From: JACKIC01 sp964543795
GTDB taxonomy: Bacteria; Planctomycetota; UBA1135; UBA2386
DNA: 64,000 bases
Assembly: GCA_964543795.1 (NCBI GenBank)
Contig: CAZIZN010000002.1
Location: 1-64,000, forward strand
Direction: 5' to 3'
Part shown: in pieces, positions 45,156 through 54,523 of the stretch
Layout of the letters: the number at the start of each line of letters is the position of its first letter
How positions within the stretch are numbered: position 1 is the stretch's first letter
Translations under genes and position numbers: made by a program
Notes under the pieces: model-generated
What the model saw: the letters and a program-made list of their open reading frames with translations, nothing else
What the model was told of the DNA's origin: nothing
Database searches by the model: none

Positions 45156-46126
45156 CGCCGCACCTCCTCGTGCAGGCTGCGCCACGCGGCGGCGACGCCG
45201 TCGGGCGCGAAAGCGGCGGCGCGCCGGGGACCCGCCGCCGCGAGCCGCGCGCGCAGCGCTTCATCGCCGTCGATGCGCAGCAGCGCCGCGGCGATCGCCG
45301 CCGGATCGAGCGGATCGACGAACAGCGCGCCGTCGCCGGCGATCTCGCGGTGGGCGGGCAGGTCCGAGCAGACCAGCGGCGCGCCGTGGGCGAGCGCTTC
45401 GAGCACCGGCAGGCCGAAGCCCTCGAAGCGCGAACACTGCACCGCGGCGCGGCAGTGCGCGAGCAGCCGCGACTTCTCGGCTTCGTCGACGTAGTCGTCG
45501 GGCGGGCCCACGAACCGCAGCGAGGGCAAGGCGGGCCGCTGCCCTTGCGCCAGTTCGTGCGCGGCCCGCACGCGGTCGCGGTTCTTGCGCGGCCGATCGT
45601 CGCCGAGCGCGACGAACGGACCGCGGCGCGGCGACGGCGTCGCCGCGACCGGCGGCGTGGCGTGCGGCACGATCCGGCAATCGACGTGCGGCGCCAGACG
45701 CCGCACGTCGGCGGCCGTCGCGATCGACGGCGCGATCACGGCGCGCGCCGCCGCGAGGGCCCGACGCGTCGCGAAGCGCCGCCACGCGGTGTCGGGCTCG
45801 CCGAGGCCGGCGTGCAGCCACGGCAGGTCGTGCACGGTGGCGATCGATGGGCAGCGCGCGCCGAGCGGCACCGCGGCGACCGGGCTGTGCAGGACGTCGG
45901 CGCCGAGCCGGCGCAAGAGCCGCGGCAGCGCGAGCTGCCGCCGCAGCGCGCCGCGCGGCGCTGGCGCGGTCGCGATGCGCAAGCCCGCGGGCAACGTCGC
46001 ACCTTCGGGCAGCAGCAGCACGCAGTCGTCGTGGCGCGCGGCGTAGGCCGACAACCCGGTGAGGAACGCGCGCGCCACGCCGGTGACGGGCCCGTGCAGG
46101 CAGATGCCGTCGAACGCGACCCTCAC
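45152..46126 (-). CDS. GT4-family glycosyltransferase, second of three
   Basis: A 324-residue GT-B glycosyltransferase. The acceptor-side block is IATVHDLPWLHAGLGEPDTAWRRF (about residues 93-116) and the donor site is RFEGFGLPVLEALAHGAPLVCSD. The GTG start at 46124-46126 overlaps the stop of the first glycosyltransferase (GTGA), and its own stop overlaps the third's start (ATGA). The middle of this protein (about 160-200, PRKNRDRVRAAHELAQ) is shorter than in its neighbours. Sugar donor and acceptor are unknown. Confidence 0.87.
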   Translation of the reverse strand: MRVAFDGICLHGPVTGVARAFLTGLSAYAARHDDCVLLLPEGATLPAGLRIATAPAPRGALRRQLALPRLLRRLGADVLHSPVAAVPLGARCPSIATVHDLPWLHAGLGEPDTAWRRFATRRALAAARAVIAPSIATAADVRRLAPHVDCRIVPHATPPVAATPSPRRGPFVALGDDRPRKNRDRVRAAHELAQGQRPALPSLRFVGPPDDYVDEAEKSRLLAHCRAAVQCSRFEGFGLPVLEALAHGAPLVCSDLPAHREIAGDGALFVDPLDPAAIAAALLRIDGDEALRARLAAAGPRRAAAFAPDGVAAAWRSLHEEVRR

Positions 46127-47202
46127 GTCGCGACCTCGCGGTAGATGGCGGCGTGCGCCGCGGCGCAGTCGGCCCAGCGGAACGCGGCTGCGCGGGCGCG
46201 GCCCTCGGCGGCCAGCGCTGCCGCGAGCGCCGGATCGCGCAGCACCCGTTCGATCGCGCCCGCGAGGGCGGCCGGGTCCGCGGCATCGACGAGCAGCGCC
46301 GCGCCGCCGGTGAGTTCGGCGAACGGCGCGCACGCGTTGGCGACCACGGGCACGCCGGCCTGCATCGCTTCGAGCGGCGGGAAACCGAAACCCTCCCAAT
46401 GCGACGCCGCGACCAGCAGCTGCGCGTGCTGCAGCAGCGCCCACGCCGTCGCATCGTCCGCGGCGGGCAGCCACGTGAGCCAGCCTTCGGCGGCGGCGCC
46501 GCGGATCGCCGCCTCGAGGTCGCCGCACTCCCAGCCCCGTCGGCCCACCAGCACGAGCCGCGGTCGCGGTTCGCGCAGCCGCCGCCACGCGGCGAGCAGG
46601 CCCAGGTGGTTCTTGCGCGGCTCGAGGGTGCCGATGGCGAGCGCGTAGTCGCCCTCGATCGGCCGCCGCACCGCGCGCGCCGCGGGCACGTGGTCGGCGC
46701 CGAACGGCACGACCCGCACGTCCGCCGCGGGGGCGAACGTGCGCACGTCCGCAGCGCTGGCGCGGGACGGCGCGATGACGACGTCGGCCGCGGCGATCGC
46801 CGCGCGCGTGCGTTCGGTCAGCACCGCCGCGTTCGCGCCGTGCCACGTCGCGTCGCGCACGAACGCGAGATCGTGCACCGTCAGGACCGTGCCGGCGCGG
46901 CCGACGGGCGGCATCACGTAGTCGGTCCAGTGGAACACGCGCGCGCCGCCGGCGAGCCGTTCGGCGGGCAGGCCGAGCCGTGCGAGCAGCGGCAGGCTGC
47001 GGCCCGGGATCGGCAGGCGGTGCAGGTGCGCGCGCGGCGGCACCGGCGCGGCCACCGCGGCCGGTGCGAGGCTGTGCGCGAACAGGTGCACCGCGAGGTC
47101 GTTGCGCGCCGCCAGCGCGTTCGCGAGCTCGCGCACGGCGCGACCGATGCCGGCGGCGGAGAGCAGGGCGGGCCGGTAGTCGAGCGCTAGGGCGATGGGC
47201 AC
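46123..47202 (-). CDS. GT4-family glycosyltransferase, first of three
   Basis: A 359-residue GT-B glycosyltransferase. It starts with IALALDYRPALLSAAGIGR, typical of family 4, has VLTVHDLAFVRDATWHG (about 115-131), GTLEPRKNHLGLL, and the donor-binding HWEGFGFPPLEAMQAGVPVV. The GTG at 47200-47202 is chosen because the beta strand IALALDYR begins right after it; an ATG at 47257-47259 on the same frame would run into the divergent gene's start region. Its stop overlaps the second gene by GTGA. Confidence 0.87.
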   Translation of the reverse strand: MPIALALDYRPALLSAAGIGRAVRELANALAARNDLAVHLFAHSLAPAAVAAPVPPRAHLHRLPIPGRSLPLLARLGLPAERLAGGARVFHWTDYVMPPVGRAGTVLTVHDLAFVRDATWHGANAAVLTERTRAAIAAADVVIAPSRASAADVRTFAPAADVRVVPFGADHVPAARAVRRPIEGDYALAIGTLEPRKNHLGLLAAWRRLREPRPRLVLVGRRGWECGDLEAAIRGAAAEGWLTWLPAADDATAWALLQHAQLLVAASHWEGFGFPPLEAMQAGVPVVANACAPFAELTGGAALLVDAADPAALAGAIERVLRDPALAAALAAEGRARAAAFRWADCAAAHAAIYREVAT

Positions 47203-47227
47203 GGCGGCACTTGGACGGGGCCCAAGG

Positions 47228-47233
47228 TATCCT
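47228..47233 (+). promoter_or_regulatory. Candidate -10 element TATCCT
   Basis: GGTATCCT lies 19 bp before the ATG at 47253 of the CarboxypepD_reg-like gene. It shares the hexamer seen upstream of the FHA, subtilase and rsfS genes. Confidence 0.35.
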
Positions 47234-47252
47234 GCTTGCACGTCGGAACGGC

Positions 47253-48812
47253 ATGCCACGAAGGACCTCCCTGCTCCTGCTGCTGCTCCTGCTGCTCGCG
47301 GCGGTGGCGCTGCATGCGTGGCTCGGTGGCTCGCCGCCGCCCGCCCCGGCGCCGCCTTCGCCGCAGCAGTCCGCGGGTGCCGGCGACGCCGACACCGGCG
47401 AACCGGCCATCGACGGACCCGCCGGCGCGATCCCGCCCGGCACCACGACGGCGCCGCCGACGCGGCTGCGCGCGCACGTCGACGTGCGCATCGAGGAGCG
47501 CTACCTGCCGCCCCCGCTGCCGTCGGCGAACGTCTGCGACGCGGCCACCGGCGAGCCGCTCGCCGCGACGCTGCTCGCGGGGGCGGGCGCAGCGCTCGGC
47601 GACGCCGCGCCGGCCGTGGGCGTGGCGCTGGTCGCGATCGACCGCGGCGCGCGCGGCACGTTGGTGCGCCGCTGCGCGGTCGATCCGGCGGCGCCGCCGC
47701 GCCTCGACGTCGGTGCGGACGTCGCCGTGTCGGGCCTCGTGCTCGACGCGGCGCGCCGGCCGGTCGCCGGAGCGAGCGTCTGGTTCGGCGAGGTCGGCCT
47801 CGACGGCGCCCGCCGCGAAGTCGCGACCGACGCCGAAGGCCGCTTCCTGGGCCAGGCCGCCGCCGGTGCGGGCGTGCCGCTCGTCGTGCGCGCCGCGGGC
47901 CATGCCGCGCACGGCCGGTTCGTCGAAGTGCAGGCCGCGCCGGCCGGCGTGCACGAGATCGTGCTGGCCGCCGCGGCGCCGCTCGTGGTCTCCGTCATCG
48001 GCCCGCTGCAGCCGGAGGCTCCTGCGCGCGTGTTCGTCGTGCCGCTCGCGAGCGTCTCGACCGAACTCGGCAGCTACCCGTTCTTCCTGCAGACCCTGCA
48101 GCGCGGCGCACCCGTCGATGCCGCCGGCCGGGTGCGATTCGACGACCTGCCGCGCGACGCCGAGGTCGGCGTGGTCGCGGTGCATGCGCTCGCGCCGATC
48201 GGCCGGCCGCACGCGGTGACGCTGCGCGGCCGGAACGAACCCGTGGTGCTCGTGCTGTCGACGGCGCCGGCTGCCGCCGCGGGTGCCGTCGTCGACGACG
48301 AGGGCCTGCCGCTCGGCGATGCGACGGTCGTGGCCCTGCCGGGCCGCGCGACGCTGCCGGCGGCGGGCCGGCGGCTGTTGCCCACGTTCGTCGAGGCGAA
48401 CGGCGCCTGCGTGGCGTTCGCCGACGCGGCGGGCGCGTTCCGCATCGGCGCGCCGGCCGACGCGGGCGAGCCGGGCCGCTGGCTCGTGCAGGCGCCCTTG
48501 CGCGCCGGCCGCCTCGTGCCCGCCCACGACGGCGGCGAGCCGCTGCGGCTGCCGCGCTGGGCCGGCGGCGCCCTCGAGATCGTGCTGGCGCCGCCGGTCG
48601 CCGACGAAGCGTGGACCGCGTCCACGAACCTCGGCGGCGGCGTCACCGCGGCCGTCGGCGCGGGCCAGCCGTGGCGCCTCGCGCTGCCGCACGCGGGGCG
48701 GTTCTCGTTCGCGGTCGAGCTGTTCGTCGACGGCGTCGCGGCGGGGCGGTTGCTGCGCCTGCACGTCGATGCCACGGGCCCCGTGGCACTGGGCTCGCCC
48801 GGCGTGCGCTGA
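47253..48812 (+). CDS. Secreted protein with carboxypeptidase-regulatory-like repeats
   Basis: A 519-residue exported protein. A strongly hydrophobic signal (TSLLLLLLLLLAAVALHAWLG) is followed by an Ala/Pro/Thr-rich linker (about 30-75). The body consists of beta-sandwich repeats of the CarboxypepD_reg type, for example VSGLVLDAARRPVAGASVWFGEV (about 168-190) and AGAVVDDEGLPLGDATVVALPGRA (about 345-370). These domains are common in surface and secreted proteins and likely bind or present other proteins. No catalytic site is visible. It is divergent from the glycosyltransferase operon. Confidence 0.8.
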   Translation: MPRRTSLLLLLLLLLAAVALHAWLGGSPPPAPAPPSPQQSAGAGDADTGEPAIDGPAGAIPPGTTTAPPTRLRAHVDVRIEERYLPPPLPSANVCDAATGEPLAATLLAGAGAALGDAAPAVGVALVAIDRGARGTLVRRCAVDPAAPPRLDVGADVAVSGLVLDAARRPVAGASVWFGEVGLDGARREVATDAEGRFLGQAAAGAGVPLVVRAAGHAAHGRFVEVQAAPAGVHEIVLAAAAPLVVSVIGPLQPEAPARVFVVPLASVSTELGSYPFFLQTLQRGAPVDAAGRVRFDDLPRDAEVGVVAVHALAPIGRPHAVTLRGRNEPVVLVLSTAPAAAAGAVVDDEGLPLGDATVVALPGRATLPAAGRRLLPTFVEANGACVAFADAAGAFRIGAPADAGEPGRWLVQAPLRAGRLVPAHDGGEPLRLPRWAGGALEIVLAPPVADEAWTASTNLGGGVTAAVGAGQPWRLALPHAGRFSFAVELFVDGVAAGRLLRLHVDATGPVALGSPGVR

Positions 48813-48887
48813 CGCCGCGGCCGTCGCGGCGGGGCCGTCGTGCGGGTCGTCTCGCGCTGGGATCGCACCATCTCGCCGTGCCGACGC

Positions 48888-48984
48888 ACCTTGCTCGCAC
48901 ACGACCCCGCGGGCACGTGTGCGTGCGCCGCCTCGACCTCGTGTCTGTTGTAGTCTTCGGCAGCGAGCCCTGTGTGAGCAAGGT
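48888..48984. promoter_or_regulatory. Inverted repeat upstream of the HD phosphohydrolase
   Basis: ACCTTGCTCGCACA (48888-48901) is inverted at 48971-48984 as TGTGTGAGCAAGGT, one mismatch over 14 bp and about 69 bp apart. This suggests paired operators or a long hairpin in the 279-bp gap. No promoter is assigned with confidence. Confidence 0.45.
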
Positions 48985-49091
48985 TCGCACCTCGTGTGGC
49001 TTCGTTGTGTGGTGGGGGGCCGGATCCGGTGGCGGGTTCGGTCCCCGCTTTTCTTTCCGGCACCGGCCCCGCGCGCTACGGTCGGCCCGCC

Positions 49092-50435
49092 TTGAGCATC
49101 CTGCGCGATCCGGTCCACGGCGACATCGAGCTGCACCGCGACGAACTGCGGCTCGTCGACACGATCGAGTTCCAGCGGCTGCGCGGCATCAAGCAGCTCG
49201 GCAGCGCGAGCATGGTCTATCCCGGCGCGGTGCACACGCGCTTCGAGCACTCGATCGGCACGCTGCACCTCTGCGACCGCCTGCTCGACGCCTGCAACCG
49301 CAACGCGGCGCGCGATCCGGCGCGGTGCCACGTCGTCAGCGCGTCCGAACGCAGGGTGCTGCGCGCCGCGGCGCTGCTGCACGACGTCACGCACATCCCC
49401 TACGGACACAACATCGAGGACCAGACCGGGCTGCTGCCGCGGCACGACGAGCCCGAGCGCTTCGCCGCCGTGCTCGGCGACACCGAACTCGGCCGCGAAC
49501 TCGACCGGCAGGGCCTGCGCGACGACGTGCTGGCGATCCTGACCGGGCAGGGCAGGCCGGTGCCGCCGTTCTGGCGGCAGGTGGTCAGCGACACGATCGA
49601 CGCCGACCTGCTCGACTACCTGCGCCGCGACGCGCTCTTCACCGGGCTCGAGCTGCGCTACGACCGGCGCGTGATCGACTACTTCCGCATCGACCGCTCC
49701 AGCCTGCGTTTGTTCGTCGACTGCGAGAAGAACGGCATGCTGCGCGAGGACATCGTCAGCGAACTGCTGCGTGTGCTCGAGTGCCGCTACCACTTCAGCG
49801 AGCGCGTCTACTACCACCACGCCAAGGTCGCCGCGGGCGCCCTGCTGTCGCGCATGGTCGAGCTGGCGCTGCGCGCGGGTGCGTTGACCGCGGCGGCGCT
49901 GCAGCGCATGACCGACGAGTCGCTGCTGGTGGCGCTCGAGCAGGCGGACCTCGGCGATTCGGCGTCGACCGAACGGCTGCGGCGGTTCGTGGCGCGGTAC
50001 CGCCGGCGCGCGCTGCCAAAGCGCGTCGTGGTGCTGCCGTTCTATCTCAACGAGGGCGTGCAGCAGGAGCTGCTCGATGCGTACTTCGCGCCGGGCAAAC
50101 CCGAGGCGCGGTTCGCCTGGGAGGCGGCGCGCGAGCGCGAGGCGAAGGAGGTCTGCGGGCAGGCGCACGACGTGGTGCTGTACTGCCCCAAGCGCCGCAT
50201 GCAGCTCAAGGAGGCGAAGACGCTGGTGCGGTTCCCGGGCGAGGGCGACCGCACGCTGCCCCTTGACGCGTTCGCGGCGGACATCCCGCGGCTGCGCGAT
50301 CTGGCGGAGAGCTATCCGCGGTTGTGGAAGATGTACGTGTTCACGTCGGCGGAGGACAAGGCGGTGCGGCGGCGGCTGCAGGAGCTGTGTCTGCGGGCGC
50401 TGCCGGCGGGGTGCAAGAACGCGTTGGTGTTGTGA
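49092..50435 (+). CDS. HD-domain phosphohydrolase (dNTPase-like)
   Basis: A 447-residue protein related to the SAMHD1/YdhJ-type HD superfamily, which often cleaves dNTPs or other nucleotides. It begins RDPVHGDIELHRDELRLVDTIEFQRLRGIKQLGSASMVYPGAVHTRFEHSIGT with an HxxxxH-type pattern. The HD pair is LLHDVTHIPYGHNIED, and DTIDADLLDYLRRDALFTGL supplies the later metal-binding Asp. The TTG at 49092 is chosen because the conserved N-terminus starts there; a longer ATG start at 48996 adds 32 non-conserved residues. It converges on the kelch gene with a hairpin between. Confidence 0.87.
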   Translation: MSILRDPVHGDIELHRDELRLVDTIEFQRLRGIKQLGSASMVYPGAVHTRFEHSIGTLHLCDRLLDACNRNAARDPARCHVVSASERRVLRAAALLHDVTHIPYGHNIEDQTGLLPRHDEPERFAAVLGDTELGRELDRQGLRDDVLAILTGQGRPVPPFWRQVVSDTIDADLLDYLRRDALFTGLELRYDRRVIDYFRIDRSSLRLFVDCEKNGMLREDIVSELLRVLECRYHFSERVYYHHAKVAAGALLSRMVELALRAGALTAAALQRMTDESLLVALEQADLGDSASTERLRRFVARYRRRALPKRVVVLPFYLNEGVQQELLDAYFAPGKPEARFAWEAAREREAKEVCGQAHDVVLYCPKRRMQLKEAKTLVRFPGEGDRTLPLDAFAADIPRLRDLAESYPRLWKMYVFTSAEDKAVRRRLQELCLRALPAGCKNALVL

Positions 50436-50566
50436 GGTGGGCGGTGGGAGTCCTTGGATGCAGGCGCCACCGGGGTTCCAACCCGGGTGTCGTTCTCGAT
50501 CCGTGAGGACTCTGACCTCGAGGAATGGAACGGACAACGGACCTTGACGCCTCGCGTCTCGCCGTT

Positions 50567-50594
50567 GAGCTGCGCCGCCTTGCGGCGTCAGCTC
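50567..50594. terminator. Bidirectional terminator-like hairpin
   Basis: GAGCTGCGCCGC (50567-50578) pairs with GCGGCGTCAGCTC (50582-50594) across a three-base loop, with one bulged base. It lies between the convergent HD and kelch genes. No T tract follows either side, so strength is uncertain. Confidence 0.5.
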
Positions 50595-50632
50595 CAACGT
50601 GGGTGTTTCGAGCCCGTAGTTTCGCCGGTTCC

Positions 50633-53341
50633 TCAGTAGTTGCCGATCCGTGCCTCCACGCCGTTGGTGACGGCAGCCCACCGGCCATTCGCGTTGTCGA
50701 AGACGATCGCCTGCAGGTACAGCGTCATGCCGAGTAGCCCGCTCCAGTTCGGCAAGGGCACCTGCAGGTTCGTGCCGACGCCGGGTTGCATGGTCGGCAG
50801 CAGCACGGACCAGGAGGCGCCGCTCCATACGGAGCAGCCGCCGAGCCCGAACGAGGCGAGATCGACCGGGATCGGCTGGTTCAGGAACGTGTCGCGCTGC
50901 AAGTCGTAGGTGCCGAAGGCGAAGTTGAAGGCCGACGTCGGCGCGTTCGTGACGTCGCACACAAGGGTGTGCCCGATGATCGCAGTGCTGCCAGCGCGGA
51001 CCGCGAGGTCCGGGATACCCAATGTCCCAGCGCAGCCGACGCCGTAGCGGCTCCAGCGACTGGCAACGGGCAGCACGACGCTCCAGAGGTCGTTGGTGAA
51101 GACCGATCCGCAGGATCCGGCGAAGAGCCGGAACTCGTTGTCGCCGGTATCCAGGACCAGAGAGGCGCCCGACCGAGGCGAGAAGGAGGCCGCGGTCGGC
51201 AGGTGGATCGTCCATTGGGCTCCATCCCACGACCATACGTCGGCGTAGCAGCCCTGAGCGTCTGCACCACCAGCGACGACGGTGCTTCCCGAGCGCGGAT
51301 CGTATGCCATGGCGAACTGTTCGCGCGCCTGCGGCGCGTGCTTGAAGCCGTGCTGAGCCGCGACCGGCACGAACGTCCACGACGTGCCGCTCCACTCCCA
51401 GACATCGTCGAAGTGCGACGTGCCGTCGGTTCCACCGAACAGCACGGTCTTGCTGCGCAGGGTGTCGAAGGCAAGGCCGTGGTTGCGCCGTGCCTGAGGT
51501 GACGCACCCGTCGCAGGGAGTGCACTCCACGACGAACCGTCCCATCGCCACAGGTCCGCAAGGTGTTGTCCACCGGCGTCTCGGCCACCGAACAGCAGCA
51601 CGTGGACGGCGACCGCATCGAAGCTCATGCGGTGCCCAGTGCGCGGCGAGGGTTCGGTCGCGGTCGGCGCGAGGTTCCATTGGTTGTTGGACCAGATCCA
51701 TGTGCCGCCCAGCAGCGCACCGAGCGGGTTCTCGCCTCCGAACAGCACGTTGTTGGCTCGCACAGGATCGAGCAGCAGCGTGTGGCCGACCCGCGGCGCC
51801 GGAGTGACGTTGGGGTAAACGATCGAGAAGGTGCTCCCGTCGAGACGGTAGGTGTGCGGCTGCGGACTGCTTCCGTGGGTGCCTCCGAACAAGAGCATTC
51901 CGCCGTTCGGCAGCGCGGCCATGGCGTGGTCGCTGAGCGGAATCGGTGGAGAGATCGTGGCGATGGGCGTCGCGGACAGCGACGCGACCGGGCCGGCAGG
52001 GAGTTCCACGATGCCCGGCCAATTCGTGCTCATCGCGTCGTTCCACCTGCCACCTCCGCAGTTGCTGATGTGGCCGTAGTCCTCGTTATTCAAGTTGTTC
52101 GGCTCGCCCGGGCACCAGTTGGAGTAGGTCGTTGGTTCACCGCTGCTCCAAACCCACGAGCCTTCGACGGCGATGTCGTTCAGCCCAATCCAGTTCAGGG
52201 TCGCGCCGAACGTCTGCAGGATCCAAGACTGCTCCTGAGCATTGCGGATGGTCACCAGGTGGCCTCCCTCCTGCACCGCCAGCGCTTCCGCCTCGACCCA
52301 GGTCATCGGCGGAGTCTGCGCGTAGAGGCGACCGTTGACGGGCGACCGCACGTAGTGCAGGATCGGTTCCCACGACGTGCCATCGAAGCGCCACGTGTCG
52401 TCGTAGGCGGCGGTCCCAGACCAGCCGCCGTGCATGACAGCCACACTGCGGGATGCGTCGAATACGAGATTGTTCTGAACCCAGTCTCTCGGTGCCGGCG
52501 ATCGACCGATGGGCATTTGCGTCCACGTGGAGCCATCCCACAGCCAAGTGTCGCCGATCGGGCCAGTTCTCCATCCGCCGAACATAGCGACATGGCCAGA
52601 TGTCGGCATCGGACACATGCCGCACGCCCAGCGGGCAGGTGGGTTGGTCATTGGTTGTCGCATGGTCCAGTTCGCGCCGTCCCATTCCCAGGTCTCCGCG
52701 AGTGCCGCGAATGGCGTGCTGTGGAGACCTCCGAAGAGCACTATGCGGGCGGTGCTGGCGGAGAAGGCCATCGCGGCGGCGGTGCGTGGCGAAGGTGCGG
52801 CAGCAAGGCTCTGCACCCATTGGCCCCCATCGTAGATCCAGGTGTCACCTAGATCGTTTGGGCTCGCGTTCCCACCGAAGACCACCGTGCGCTGGCGGAC
52901 CGGATCGTATGCCATGGCGGGTGCGTAGCGGCCTGGCGGCGAAACGGCGAACGTGCGCGATTTCCAATTGATGCCGTCCCACTCCCAAACATCGGCCTGC
53001 GCCGGGTAGCCGCCGAACAACACGCATACGTTGCGCGTTGCGTCGAATGCCATACCAGCGTGGTGGCGCGCGGGAGGTGACTGCGTCGGTGTCCGTTGCG
53101 TCCAGGTGCTGCCGTCCCACTCCCATGTATCGCCGAGGTTGCCGGAAGGGTGCTGTCCTGTGCGGTTGCCGCCGAAGAGGACGACTACCTGCCGCGCCGA
53201 GTCGTAGGCCATCGCACTCGCGTAGCGGGCGCCCGGCCCCGCAGCGCTCTGCGGGGCAGCCGTCGCCGAGATCGTGAACGCGACAAGGCAGCATCCGGTA
53301 AGCAGGATCTGCGCGTGTGGAAGCGGTTGCCATGTGTGCAT
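50633..53341 (-). CDS. Secreted kelch-type propeller protein with an embedded C-type lectin domain
   Basis: A 902-residue exported protein with a signal ending near TAAPQS. The body is built of kelch repeats (VVLFGG ... DTWEWDG.WT), about six before residue 330 and five after 450. Between them (about 333-446) is a C-type lectin domain: WIGLNDIAVEGSWVWSSGEP, a Ca-site EPN motif (413-415) and the WND motif (433-435), so Ca-dependent sugar binding is likely. The last 130 residues are the shared beta-rich Cys module (GCAGTLGIPDLAVRAG... LQAIVFDN). Ribosome binding site GGAG precedes the ATG. The gene has lower third-position G+C than neighbours. Confidence 0.9.
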   Translation of the reverse strand: MHTWQPLPHAQILLTGCCLVAFTISATAAPQSAAGPGARYASAMAYDSARQVVVLFGGNRTGQHPSGNLGDTWEWDGSTWTQRTPTQSPPARHHAGMAFDATRNVCVLFGGYPAQADVWEWDGINWKSRTFAVSPPGRYAPAMAYDPVRQRTVVFGGNASPNDLGDTWIYDGGQWVQSLAAAPSPRTAAAMAFSASTARIVLFGGLHSTPFAALAETWEWDGANWTMRQPMTNPPARWACGMCPMPTSGHVAMFGGWRTGPIGDTWLWDGSTWTQMPIGRSPAPRDWVQNNLVFDASRSVAVMHGGWSGTAAYDDTWRFDGTSWEPILHYVRSPVNGRLYAQTPPMTWVEAEALAVQEGGHLVTIRNAQEQSWILQTFGATLNWIGLNDIAVEGSWVWSSGEPTTYSNWCPGEPNNLNNEDYGHISNCGGGRWNDAMSTNWPGIVELPAGPVASLSATPIATISPPIPLSDHAMAALPNGGMLLFGGTHGSSPQPHTYRLDGSTFSIVYPNVTPAPRVGHTLLLDPVRANNVLFGGENPLGALLGGTWIWSNNQWNLAPTATEPSPRTGHRMSFDAVAVHVLLFGGRDAGGQHLADLWRWDGSSWSALPATGASPQARRNHGLAFDTLRSKTVLFGGTDGTSHFDDVWEWSGTSWTFVPVAAQHGFKHAPQAREQFAMAYDPRSGSTVVAGGADAQGCYADVWSWDGAQWTIHLPTAASFSPRSGASLVLDTGDNEFRLFAGSCGSVFTNDLWSVVLPVASRWSRYGVGCAGTLGIPDLAVRAGSTAIIGHTLVCDVTNAPTSAFNFAFGTYDLQRDTFLNQPIPVDLASFGLGGCSVWSGASWSVLLPTMQPGVGTNLQVPLPNWSGLLGMTLYLQAIVFDNANGRWAAVTNGVEARIGNY

Positions 53342-54523
53342 GTGGAACTCCTGAGGTGCGATGACGCGGGCCCCCAACTCAGGTGATGCTACTGTGGTCA
53401 TGAGTATGCTCCGAATCGAACTTCGATCTTCCAGCGAAGGATCCGCCCGAGGCCGCGTGGAAGTGCAGGGCGAGCATTGCGTGATTCCGTATCGCGTGGC
53501 CTGGCACAGCCAGTCTCACAACGAGCCGCGGCCGTGCGCTTCGGAGCCGCGTGGGTCGCCGCATCGCTGTGGATCGCAGGGATCGGGTTCGTGTGCGACT
53601 GCGCTCCGCACTCCGGTGGCGCTCAGACCAGCGATGGTGCGCGCACGGCCGCCGCCGCGGCCACGAGGAGCAACAGGCAGCCTACGACGATGCGCTTCGC
53701 CCCCGCGCCATCGGTCGGTCGTTGCGCGGACCGTGCGGCGCGGACGAGCGGTTCATTCCGGGGTGCGCTCCATCACCTCCTCGTTCTCTGCACCGCGCCG
53801 CCGGAGACCGGAGTCGTCCGCAGGGACGGCGACGTGGTGATGCGGATCTGTCAACGCCTCAAGACCAGTTGCCAGGGAACGACGGCGCCGATGGTGACCA
53901 TGATGGGGGGGGAGATCGGCGCGGTCGCCGTGCCGTCGGCCGGGTGCACGGGCACGATGCTGCCCGTCACGAAGTCGCCTTCGCGGCCCTGGGCGATGCA
54001 ACGAACCTCGTCACCGAGGACGAAGAGCTGCAGCGAGCGGCCGTCGGTCGTCGCGAACACGTGGTCGGTCACGGTGCCGGCATGGTGGCGAAGGTCGCGC
54101 GCGGCGAGCGGGCAGGTGATGCCGCCGTAGTGCTGCTGGGGCAGTGTCCGGTCGAGTTGCCACAGCCCTGTGCGCCGCACTTGCGATCTCGGCGGGAAGT
54201 TCGTCGACTCACTGGTGCAGTGCCGGCGTCGACAGCTGCACGCTGTCCCAGCGATCCCCTCGCCGCAACCGGGAGGACCTGCAGTGCCCGCTGGAACGCG
54301 GCCCGAACGGTCAACGACTTCGGCGCGTCGCCCATGCTGAACACCGGCGACCGACCTCGGTGGCAGCAGGTCTCGTCCGCCGCCCGCCGATCCTCTCCGT
54401 CGAGGAGCCGCTGGCGTCGCCGGTCGTCGATCTCGCGGCCAAGAGCCGGCGCTCGGCACCTTCGAAATCCCACTCGTGCTCACCGGACTACCGATAGAGT
54501 CTCCGTCCGCTGAGGAGGCCGCC
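53342..54523. pseudogene. 1.2-kb stretch without an intact gene; possible decayed gene on the minus strand
   Basis: No open frame here looks like a complete protein. On the minus strand the frame 53851-54546 has a C-terminal half (about 75 residues, including DHVFATTDGRSLQLFVLGDE and TGSIVPVHPADGTATAPIS) that is not biased like an antisense artefact, but the first half is Arg/Pro-rich and unlike a protein. A neighbouring minus frame (54069-54473) looks partly protein-like too (MGDAPKSLTVRAAFQRALQV), which suggests a frameshifted gene. The remaining DNA up to the kelch start shows nothing recognisable. It flanks the toxin-antitoxin pair. Confidence 0.4.

Noticed and set aside
50470..50500. A GGGGTTCCAACCCGGG segment resembling a tRNA T arm.
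   Set aside because: No acceptor, D or anticodon arm can be folded around it; it is probably a small hairpin in the gap after the HD gene.
47187..52046. A long minus-strand reading frame across the CarboxypepD_reg, HD and kelch genes.
   Set aside because: It is antisense or out of frame to three genes with clear domains and has no protein-like content.
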